This document shows positions 10,598 through 19,521 of a stretch of 64,000 bases of DNA, piece after piece; positions within the stretch are counted from its first letter, which is position 1; every line of letters starts with the position of its first letter. The DNA comes from Phytophthora quininea (taxonomy: Eukaryota > Oomycota > Peronosporomycetes > Peronosporales > Peronosporaceae), in NCBI GenBank assembly GCA_011947345.1, contig JAAVTG010000043.1:186001-250000 (forward strand). Direction: 5' to 3'. A program made the position numbers and the translations under genes. Under the pieces are notes generated by a model that saw only the letters and a program-made list of their open reading frames with translations, had not been told where the DNA came from and ran no database searches.

Positions 10598-11442
10598 AGA
10601 ATATCAGCCTTAACCTTCTGTGCGAAAACCCTCTGGTGTACAAGTCGCATCCACTGTTCACCGTGTCGGGAGAAGTTACCGTGAACAATACGCATATCAA
10701 GACACAGAGCATGCTGATCGATAGTGGTGCCACCACAATCTACGTGTCGAGACGACGGGTCAATGAGCACCAGTTTAAGACCACCAAGTTCGGTGGCAAG
10801 AATATCCGGGTCAAACCGGGAGATAACCAAATCGTCGAGGCAACACTGGAAGTGTTGCTGCTACAACTCGTCATAACAGGATTAGCCGAGCCGTACGAGT
10901 GTGTCGGCGTTGTCTATGACATTCCCAACGAGTTTGACTGCATCTTGGGAATTCCATTCTTCGAGGATATGCAGCCAAAAGTGGACTGGAGAAATCGTAA
11001 GATCGAAGGAACCACAACTGAGACTCAGCGAGTCAAGCGAGCAAGTGCGGTCGGTGTACCGATCGAGGAAGGCGGACCGGTGAATGCCTCCGGGCTTCGG
11101 AGATCTGTCGGGGCGAAAGGCCTATCGGCGAAAAGATCCGATCCCTGTCGAGGCGCCGCGCTGAAAACGGATGTGACGTCGCCAGCCAACCTTATTCGCG
11201 AAGCTTCGCCGAGGGGTGCCCCAAGGGTTGTCCGCGGACAACAAGATGAACCTTCAGTCGGCGGAGGTCCGACACTAGAAGATGGCACGAGTTCGCCTTC
11301 GGATAAGGACGTAGTGCGTGAGGAAAGCAGCAAGGTCCGGGGCAAAGAAACCGTCGTAGACAAGATGTTCACGCTTGGTGATGTCGATGATAACGGTGTG
11401 CAGACCAAGTTCATCACGCGAAAAAACTTCGGAAGTTCTTGA
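10598..11442 (+). CDS. Aspartic protease domain of chromovirus
   Basis: An open frame with the retropepsin active site SMLIDSGATTIYVS, preceded by beta-strand GEVTVNNTHIKTQ and followed by the flap region and the conserved FDCILGIPFFEDMQPKVDW. The protease cleaves the element polyprotein. The last third (about 11040-11440) is a charged linker rich in Ser, Gly and Glu leading toward the polymerase. Confidence 0.75.
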
Positions 11443-13370
11443 GGATCAAGACGAAGGCTCCAGAAGAACCAGACTTTATGTTGGTTCTGACGAATGATAT
11501 GATAAAGAACGTCGCACGCTCACTGCAACGGCGTGACCAACCCGACAATGTCGGAACAGCGAAAGCGCAACGTTACCTGGAAACGGATTGGGAGAGTTTC
11601 CGGTCGAATCCAGCTTTTGACCTGTTGACGGAGTATTAGGACACGGTGTTCCGTCCCGAACTTCCTGATGGTCTTCCAGAAAAGCGCGATATCGAGCACC
11701 CGATCGACGTGAAAGATTCAAATCTTCCTATGTATCGGCAACAGTGGCGGCAATCGCCTGAGCAACAACGCGAGATAGTGCTCTGGGTTGAAGACATGGT
11801 GAAGAAGAAACTCATTAGACCAAGTATCAGCCCACATGCTGCACCAACGTTCTGTGTCCGGAAACCTGCCGGATGGCGGATTGTCCATGACTATCGGTAC
11901 TTGAATTCCAACACGATCCGCCAAAGTATTCCGATGACAAGGAAAGAAGACATCCTGGACGCAATGGCGGGAGCATACTGGTTTTCTACGATGGATTTGA
12001 TGTCAGCGTATTACCAAGTTCGCATGCGGGAAGAAGACATCAAATTCACGGCATTTGAAGCACCAAACGGACTCTGGGAATATCGTGTGCTGCCCATGGG
12101 AGTCTGTAATGCGCCGGCAACAATGCGTCGCTTGACTTCGAAGATGTTTCGTTGGATGGAGAACACGAAGTCGTTCTACGACGACATTTACATCTTCACG
12201 AAGTCGCCGCAGATTGAAGAGCACTTGGAAGCGCTTCAAAAGACGTTAGACATCTTACGCGACAATAAGCTGTACGTCAAGCTTTCCAAGTGTGTCTTCT
12301 GCGCAGACGAGATTCCTTGCCTTGGAGATTTCGTCGGACGGAATGGTGTACGCATGGATCCCGACAAGGTACAGACCATCAAGGACTGGCCCGTACCGCG
12401 AACACAAAAGGAGCTTCACAGCTTTCTTGGCTTAGCTGGTTACGTTCAGCGTTTCTGCCCTGATTTCGCTACGCTGACAGCAAACATGTTCAACCTTCTC
12501 AAGAAGAAGACCAAGCGCAATGCGAAGATCCACTTCAACGAGGAGCAGCTGAAGAACTTTAAAGAACTGAAACGGCGGTTGTGCGACCCGTCGGTATTGC
12601 GCTTGCCTGACTTCACGAAACCCATGCATCTGCGGACCGATGCTAGCTAGCTCGCTGTTGGTGGTGCCCTGTTCCAAGTCGTCGACGGTGTTGAGCGACC
12701 GATTGCTTATACGAGCAGAAAGATGAAATCGGCGGAGCTGAATTACCCGACGCAGCAGCAGGAACTCTTGTCCATTGTTCATGCACTTGCTGCTTTCCGG
12801 ATACAGTGCCTGGACAAACCACCAATCGTCGAAGCAGACCACAAGAGTCTCGATGGTCTCTTTACGCAAAAGATGGCAAATCGCCGTCTCGCGCGATGGT
12901 ATGACATCCTCGCTGAGTACCAGTCCACGTTCTCGTATCTACCCGGCGCGATGAACGGGATTGCAGATGCCTTGAGCAGACGACCAGACTTACAACCAGA
13001 TACTAAGTTCTTCCACGACTTAACAGCGACGAGCTTCGACGATACATCATTCCAGCTGGAGATAACGGAAGTTACAGCTGATGGCGACCTGGTCAAGGAC
13101 ATCAACGCAGAGTACGCGAAAGACCGCGAGATCCGCACAATCTTGGCAGCAATCAAGGATCGTGCAGAAACAGAGAATCACCGGAAATCCAAGCAGCGGA
13201 AGAAGTACAGGCACTACGCCGAAGCACAGGGTCTGTTATGGTATCAATCCCCGGTGGATGATGCTCCTCGGCTCGTAGCCCCCAACTCGCTAAAGCTACG
13301 TCAACGTATCATCGGGGAATGTCACGAGTCCAACTACGGGAGCCACCCCGGTGCAGAGCGCACGTCTTAA
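11439..13370 (+). pseudogene. Reverse transcriptase and RNase H of chromovirus
   Basis: RT motifs appear in order: LIRPSISPHAAPTFCVRKP, WRIVHDYRYLNSNTI, YWFSTMDLMSAYYQVRM (first Asp), EYRVLPMGVCNAPATM, and the active site SFYDDIYIFTKS. The connection reads FLGLAGYVQRFCPDF. RNase H begins at HLRTDAS and continues as LAVGGALFQ, RPIAYTSRKM, TQQQELLSIVHAL, VEADHKSL and GIADALSRRPD. Two in-frame TAG stops interrupt it: 11637-11639 (before the RT) and 12648-12650 (right after the first RNase H Asp). The frame is otherwise continuous, so these look like single point mutations. Confidence 0.85.
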
Positions 13371-14581
13371 CGCTAGCACGAAATTGGTACTGGCCCAAGA
13401 TGTTCAAGTCGATTCAAAAGTACATTGCAGACTGTGAGCTATGTCGTTGGAACAAGCCACGGTTGACGAAACCACCAGGACTTCTAGAGCCACTTCGCAT
13501 ACCAGATGAAAGATGGCGTTCTATTTCCATCGACTTCATCACCGATCTACCACGCACGAAGAGCGAAGTAAACTCGATCTGGGTAGTTGTAGACCGATTA
13601 ACCAAGAGGTATCACTTCGTGCCGACTACGAAAGCAGTGACCGCAGAAGGAGTAGTTCAGCTATTCCTGGATCACATCTGGAAGTTACATGGGATGCCAA
13701 CAAACATCGTGTCGGATCGCGATCGAAAGTTTGTTTTCGCTTTCTGGCAGCACGTCTCCAAGTCAATCGGAACCAAGTTAAGCATGACTGTGGCGCATCG
13801 TGCACAAGGCGATGGTCAGACGGAGCGGATGAATCGGACGTTGGAAGAATATCTACGCTGCTATGTCGGACCGCTGCAGGATGATTGAGATACCCATCTT
13901 GCAAACGCGTAGTTCGCCATCAACTCCACGGTTAACACCAACACCAAGCTGGCGCCATTTGAAGTAGATTTCTGATGTATTCCACGCAATCCACTTCAGC
14001 TGGTTGCGGAGCACCCCGATAATGTACCGACAAGTCGTCGTGGATCCGAGTTTCATGAACGACAAGCAGCGATACTTCTACAGTGTCAAGATGCTCTATC
14101 AGAAGCTCAAGAGAGAATGCGTGATGTCTACGACAGGAATCGCGCCGAACAGGAATTTCAGGTTGGTGACCGGGTGTTCTTGGGCACCCACCACTTAGAC
14201 CCCAAGCACACGGGACTGCCGAACTCGTCCAAGCTGGGTCCAAATGGATCTGCCCATATGGTGTTGTCCGACGCATCCACAACTACGCATATGAGCTGAA
14301 TATCCAGTGTTTAACACGGAGTCGTTAAATCCTTACACCACGCCGACACGAAGTTCCCGCCCCCATGACGTGGTAATGGCCGACGGAAGTATCGGCCGAC
14401 TCGTGGATCGGCTCCTCGGGAAACGAACCCGAAAATGGTGCGCGCAGTTTCTGGTGGAGTGAGCGGGTGGGTGAAGAAGACCCGACTTGGGAACCAGTCG
14501 AGAACTTATCACAGATTCCAAACTTGATCGCCGAATTTAAAAGCCAACGGAAAACCAAACGAAGAAGGCGCAAAAGTAATT
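13319..14581 (+). pseudogene. Integrase with C-terminal chromodomain
   Basis: The HHCC zinc finger is split by a frameshift: CHESNYGSHPGAER lies at the end of the previous frame and DCELCRWNK in this one. The DDE core is visible as ISIDFITDLPRT, NIVSDRDRKF and GQTERMNRTLEE. A stop near 13886 precedes the C-terminal part in another frame (RDVYDRNRAEQEFQVGDRVFLG, about 14117-14250). Positions 14355-14581 encode a chromodomain-like end (IGRLVDRLLGKRTRK, then EEDPTWEPVENLSQIP) and a basic tail. In chromoviruses this domain directs insertion toward particular chromatin. At least three frame breaks are present. Confidence 0.78.
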
Positions 14582-14615
14582 GAAAAGGGAAAGCACATCT
14601 CCTAGACGTCAGCAG

Positions 14616-15897
14616 TTACTGCAACATCTTCAGGCTCTGGACAATTTCCTTCTCGCTGCGCTTCTTACGTTTCCCATTGCTGCCTTGGAATTCCGGGACG
14701 ATCTCCACAAAATTCATAAGGCGAACGTATTGAATCCAGAGCTGGTTTTCAAGCGTTTGAACTTTGTACGGCGGTTCGGACTTCTCATCATACGCGTCCA
14801 GGACTTGAACAAACTGGGACGAGTGAACGACGATGACAAAGCAGTGCTCGAGGTCTGCATCACCAGCACCCGTGAAGTAAACTCCTGGATCAACCCAGAA
14901 ACGAAGACAGCAAAGCGTTGACATTGTGGTAAGAATTCTTCACCACCTTGCGACAAAGCTTCTGGTAATTCAGCTCGATCTGGAGAGAACGGAGATAGTC
15001 ATGGAATGCAGCAGCAACATGGCGAAGGACGCCGTATTCCAAGTTCCGAGGATACGCGTCCTTAAATTCGTCCCACATCTTCAGCGTTACCAAGTCACGG
15101 CTGCCCAGGTAGCTACACGTCATCTGAAATGCCTCCAGAAAGCACAGACCAGAATCAGAGGCGTAGGCACCAGCGAAGTTCACATTCCTGTACTTCGTGA
15201 ACGGTAGGCTGGAACTAGAGGCCTTCCACTCATCAACTTGACGCATCATCTCTGGATAAGCCACCAGATTCCCCATCCACATGTAGCTCAATTCAAGAGG
15301 ACGGCCTCTCCACCGCACTAGATATGACCGGTGGGGGATCACCATCGCTATCTAACAAACGCACTAAATCGAAACGTTTGTTGGGATCAATTGGAGCCGT
15401 CAAGTCGTAGTGGTTCTTTCAATTGGAAGTAGGATGTCGCTCCGGCGGGGGAGGCAATGGCTTTGAGTATAGACATGGGGAATATCTGCGCGGCGGCAAA
15501 GTCTCTGAAGCGGACGACTTCTGTCGGAGCCATCGTCATCTGTAGCGTTAAGCTCGTCTGCCAAGCCGCATAGATCATCATCGACACTTGGTCTATTACC
15601 GTCAGTTAACGGGCTGGATGACGCTGCAGGCGGCGCAGAGGGTGGGACGACACGTCCGTCCCCACAGGAGTCATCATCATCTTCGGACGACTCCACAGAG
15701 ATCAGCAGGGCTTCTACAGCCTGCACAACGAGCAGCTCAACGGCGCCAGCCAAGCCAGGGGGCCGTGGCCGATGACCGATGACCGAGCTGCAGAAGCAGT
15801 GGTCTCCATCCAACACTGTGATCCGGCTATGGTACCGAAGCACTGAGGACAGCCCAGCGCCGACGAATTCCACGCTCCACAGCCCAGCCAACGACAA
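14616..15897 (-). CDS. Antisense ORF inside the chromovirus, unknown function
   Basis: On the strand opposite to gag-pol, between the chromodomain and the 3' LTR, coding-like frames run from about 15897 to 14616. They comprise an acidic Ser/Pro-rich start (SVESSEDDDDSCGDG), a middle segment (RSYLVRWRGRPLELSYMW, LCFLEAFQMTCSYLG, FKDAYPRNLEYGVLRHVAAA), and after one frame change a C-terminal part (VYFTGAGDADLEHCFVIVV, then YDEKSEPPYKVQTLENQLW). No domain is recognised. The His-Cys pair in LEHCFVIVV recalls papain-like folds, but that is speculation. It may be an accessory gene carried by this lineage; its own promoter would have to lie near the 3' LTR. Confidence 0.5.
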
Positions 15898-16034
15898 CGG
15901 CAGCCCAACGACAGCAGCGGCGGTCCACTAACAGCGGCGGCCCTGTGACACCAGCGGCGGCGGTCAAGCGACAGCGGTCGGGCGGCGGCAGTCCTGCGAA
16001 GATTCTGAAGTGAGAAGTGATTTCTGAGGAGGGG

Positions 16035-16215
16035 TGACCAATCAGACGAAAGGATTTAAATGTCTACGAATTGTGTAGTATAGTATTTTCAATATAACAG
16101 CAGATGTATCCGATAGGGCGGCTGTGGAGGCCACGTGGCCTCCATCCGCCTGAACTGCTGGGGGCGGCACTTTCATATTTGGCCGCCCTCCCTGCAGCTC
16201 TCCGATCCAAATAAA
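16035..16215 (+). repeat. 3' LTR of chromovirus
   Basis: About 181 bp, starting TGACCAATCAG directly after a purine tract and ending CCAAATAAA, then ATATC. Differences from the 5' LTR are scattered substitutions and small indels. Confidence 0.82.
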
Positions 16216-16261
16216 ATATCGATAATTTGAATTAATGTTTTCTGTTGTGGTAGGATTCTGC

Positions 16262-16434
16262 CTAGTAAATCTCTAACTCTGCGTCTGGGTCGACGGCGTA
16301 TACTCGATTGTAGCTGTCGAAGAGATCCTGGAGCGCTGCTACGTATTTGCCGTGATACTCTTGTACAACCTCCCTGCTTGGGTTCTTGACGTGTGGTACA
16401 TGCAGCGGTTTGCCCATGACCATGATGATTTATC
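16262..16434 (-). pseudogene. C-terminal fragment of DGAT2/MOGAT-type acyltransferase
   Basis: About 57 codons ending at TAG 16262-16264. They include MGKPLHVPHVKNPSREVVQ and YHGKYVAALQDLFDSYN, matching the conserved C-terminal end of diacylglycerol acyltransferase 2 family proteins (GKPIxVxxxxNPTxExIxxxHxxYxxALxxLFxxHK). The family makes triacylglycerol at the endoplasmic reticulum. No upstream DGAT2 domains (HPHG, N-terminal membrane segments) are seen. The remnant lies just downstream of the chromovirus target duplication. Positions 16435-16690 show nothing else convincing. Confidence 0.65.
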
Positions 16435-16692
16435 AACGCCGCGTTTTAGAATTAATAATAACGGATACCGCGCTCTGCGGGTTGTCATCGATGGAGCGGT
16501 GGTGTCCGTGGCGGTGAACATCAGGGACCTTATCGGGCGGTTCACGACGAGGTGCATGCTCGAATGGCTGCCGTCGACCATGCCGATTCGTCTATAAGAA
16601 GTTTGCGGTACGCGCCGCGGTTGGCTAAAATTCGTTTCTGCGACATGGTGCACCGCCATCCATTCCAACACTTGCCACGCGCTGCGGACGAA

Positions 16693-17532
16693 ATGAGCGA
16701 GGCGGCCGAGGAGCCTGCCAAGCCCCAGGAGGCCACTGGCGATGCAGATGGACAGGCACATCCAGAGCGCGCGTATTACAACTCGATGGAGTCGCTGCTG
16801 AAGGCTGTGGGGTTCGCCAAGGATGGCCAGGAGCCAGTCACGCAGCCCCAGCCACAGACTGGGCAAGAGGTCGCGGCGCCGACTGCTGCCGCTTCAGTCG
16901 CTACTGGAGAATCGGAGGGGAAAGGGGCCAAGGACGATGAAGAAACGGAACATAAAGGCGACCAGAAGGACGAGGGCAAGCAGGACAGCAAGATGAAGGA
17001 AAAGCCAAAGTCCGCAACTTCAACCGCCGACGCCACCGGAGAACCGCCAGCGAAGCGGTACCGTCGGCGACGGTGCGAAGTCGAGGGGTGCACCAGGTTT
17101 GCACGCTTTAATAATGCCTGCTCTGGGCATGGCGGAAGACGTCTGTGCGCTGAGAGCGGCTGCGAGCGAGTCGCTCAGTTCGGGCACAAATGCAGCGCCC
17201 ATGGAGGCGTCAAGCACTGCAGCGTGGAAGGCTGTCAACGAGCGGTGCAGTCCCGAGGCTTCTGCAAGACCCACGGTGGCGGAGTGCGCTGCAAGCATCC
17301 GGAGTGCACCAAGGGCGCCATCTCTAAGGGCTTTTGCCGATCCCACGGCGGTGGGTCGCGCTGCGCCGAGTCTGGCTGCCAGAAATGGGCCCAACGCCAC
17401 GGATACTGCGTCCGACACTCGAAGGCGGCTACAGCTGGGAACGCTGCCTCGAACGACGCGGAATCCGTTGCAGTGCCGACAGACGTGTTGATGACGGCTC
17501 CTGTTGAGCAGACACCGATTCAATCTGGTTAG
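16693..17532 (+). CDS. WRKY19-like C/H zinc-finger repeat protein
   Basis: An intact frame from ATG 16693 (an in-frame ATG at 16552 also exists). Residues 1-110 are acidic and Ala/Glu/Lys-rich, low in complexity. From about residue 135 there are five tandem units of the form C-x4-C-x(7-9)-C-x2-H: CEVEGCTRFARFNNACSGHG, CAESGCERVAQFGHKCSAHG, CSVEGCQRAVQSRGFCKTHG, CKHPECTKGAISKGFCRSHG and CAESGCQKWAQRHGYCVRH. Basic KRYRRRR precedes the fingers and may be a nuclear signal. This repeat type is expanded in oomycetes and shared with the end of plant WRKY19-like proteins; zinc binding is expected, and the molecular role is unknown. Confidence 0.85.
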   Translation: MSEAAEEPAKPQEATGDADGQAHPERAYYNSMESLLKAVGFAKDGQEPVTQPQPQTGQEVAAPTAAASVATGESEGKGAKDDEETEHKGDQKDEGKQDSKMKEKPKSATSTADATGEPPAKRYRRRRCEVEGCTRFARFNNACSGHGGRRLCAESGCERVAQFGHKCSAHGGVKHCSVEGCQRAVQSRGFCKTHGGGVRCKHPECTKGAISKGFCRSHGGGSRCAESGCQKWAQRHGYCVRHSKAATAGNAASNDAESVAVPTDVLMTAPVEQTPIQSG

Positions 17533-17705
17533 TTGTAGTGAAATGCCATACCAAGGAGCAGGCAGAGAGTGTAAGACAGCAAATGATATGGGGACGTTTA
17601 CCCTTGTCACACGTCACATACAACAACACACGTCACATGCAATAAAATCATTCTTCACCTATACAATTTTCTTCATCAACAATTCGTCTTTCCATTATTA
17701 GGGCG

Positions 17706-19492
17706 ATGGCGACGACACCTGCCGCCATGCCGCCGCTGTCCAAGCCCCGCCGCACGTTCCACATCCAGCTCGACAGCTCTCGCCCCGCGGAGATCAATTT
17801 CAAGGAGCTGGTGAGCCAGGCGTCGTCTCCTGACTCTTCGCAGCCGAGCGTGGCGTCCCCCAGCTCTGTCGTGTCCAGTCAGACGTCCACCGCCTCCAAA
17901 CCGACCGACAAGACGCGCCCGCAGCGCTTCAACATCATCGAGCACTTGGAGAAGAGATATGGGGGCGGCGCAGTGCTGAATGACGCCGACGACATGGCCC
18001 CAGGCACGCGCCTGGACCGCAGAGACGACGACGACCTGTACGACTCGGAGGACTCTTTCATTGACGATACGGAGCTGCAGCAGAACATTGAAGAGGTCAG
18101 AGGGCAGAATAAGGTCAAGACCAAACACTCTGGCTTCTTTGTGAACGCTGGGGAGGAGATCGAGACCCTCGAGAAGGAAGAAAGGTAAAATATCTATTAG
18201 TTAGTTTTTTTAGAGGAAAGTGCTCATGGAGAGGTAAGTTTTGTAGTGACGTGGAATCCGACAAGTCTGGCAAGAAGAAGCACAAGAAACGCACCGTGGA
18301 TGGAGCCTTGAAGAGCTTTTGAAGGAGTTACCAGAAGCTGCGAGTGATTGGCAACCCACGGCAGAGGTCGTGAGGAACTTGGAAGTGCTGAGGAAAGCCG
18401 TGCAAGAGTGTGAGTACTGGGATATTTGTGCTAGCTGTAAAAAGGATTTTCTACTGATAAAGATTTTTTAGTGGCGGATATTCCCAAGGTGTTCCCTAGA
18501 TCGCTGGATGAGCCGCTGCGAGCGGTGGACAAGTTGGTGGTGGAAGCGCATCCGAACAAGTGGCGAGTGACGGGCTATTTTGCCACGTTGATGACCTTCC
18601 TGCCGTATACGAAGCAGTACTTGAAGGTTTGTGGCAGATCACATCTTGATAAGCTTATATGCTATTGGTCTAACTGGAATGGCGCTTCCTGTTATGCAGT
18701 CGAATATGCTGCGTCTGGAAGCTCGCGACGTGGCCAAACATGAAAAAGAAAAGGTGGACGCAACAGTCGAAGCGTTGACGCAGCACATCGCGATGTATAC
18801 GACACGAGCCCACGTCCAGCCCGTCGAGATCATTAAAGAGGGTGAATTTCCAGCCTTTACCACGGAAGTGTACAGCAGAATTTTATCATTATGCTTTCCG
18901 TACAGATATTGGGAAGGACAAGGCGCTTGGCATGAAATTACATGCTTTGCTGGAACTTCAGGACGACTGGGTCACCAAGGAGAATGACTACCGGTAGGTG
19001 TGAACTGCCATCACTTCATCAGAATCAGCTCTAACTTTCTACGTTGCTGGCAGCCAAATGCTCAAGACGGAAGACAAGAAGAACATGAAGGAGATCGACT
19101 ACAAGCCTCTGAATCAACGCCAAGAACGGAATCGGCTTTTCAATCGAGTACGTTTCGTTTCCTCTCGACTTGATGTGCCATTCGATTCATCTTCATTTTT
19201 GCTGCAGGTATTGGCCTTGTTCCCGCCTGGTTTAACGGATGTGCAGTCACTTCGTGCTTTGAATAAAGCTGCTAAGGCCAAGACGCCAAAGAAACCTGGT
19301 CAACCGAAAACGCCTGTCAAGGGAGCCGCAACAGCAGCACGAAGGAAATCTCTAGAGCCGTCTATAACCACTGCGAAGCGGTCCATTAAGCCCTTCAAGT
19401 CGCGGCTGATGGACGACACTCCACCCTTCTCAGATGCCGACTTTGACGAGATAGAAGTTAGTGGGGAAAGCCAGCAGATGCCATCAACATGA
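17706..19492 (+). CDS. Ubinuclein/HPC2 homologue, HIRA histone chaperone subunit
   Basis: Spliced gene with exons near 17706-18184, 18247-18409, 18472-18626, 18700-18867, 18906-18993, 19054-19147 and 19208-19492, most with GT/AG borders. Exon 1 holds the Hpc2-related domain: RRDDDDLYDSEDSFIDDTEL, then KTKHSGFFVNAGE. Later exons give the ubinuclein middle helices (LEELLKELPEAASDW, NKWRVTGYFATLMTFLPYTK) and a Lys/Ser/Thr-rich basic tail. Ubinuclein binds histone H3.3-H4 in the HIRA complex. Two joins do not keep frame (inside exon 2 near 18310, and exon 4 to 5), suggesting single-base errors or real damage. It converges with the tRNA methyltransferase gene 30 bp away. Confidence 0.78.
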
Positions 19493-19521
19493 GCAATATC
19501 AACTAGACGTGCATTCTATCT

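Larger units (their letters stand above)
9513..16215 (+). mobile_element. Chromodomain Ty3/gypsy LTR retrotransposon
   Basis: The element is complete. The 5' LTR (9513-9697) and 3' LTR (16035-16215) both start TG and share most of their sequence. A purine tract (GAGGAGGGG, 16026-16034) abuts the 3' LTR, and a candidate primer site starts TGGTAGCAC just after the 5' LTR. The 5-bp target duplication ATATC lies at 9508-9512 and 16216-16220. Gene order gag, protease, RT, RNase H, integrase, chromodomain identifies a chromovirus. An additional antisense ORF lies between the chromodomain and the 3' LTR. LTR divergence of several percent and many broken frames indicate an old, inactive copy. Confidence 0.88.

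Noticed and set aside
17020..17610. Minus-strand 196-codon frame
   Set aside because: Shadow of the C/H zinc-finger repeats on the plus strand, whose cysteine spacing is regular.
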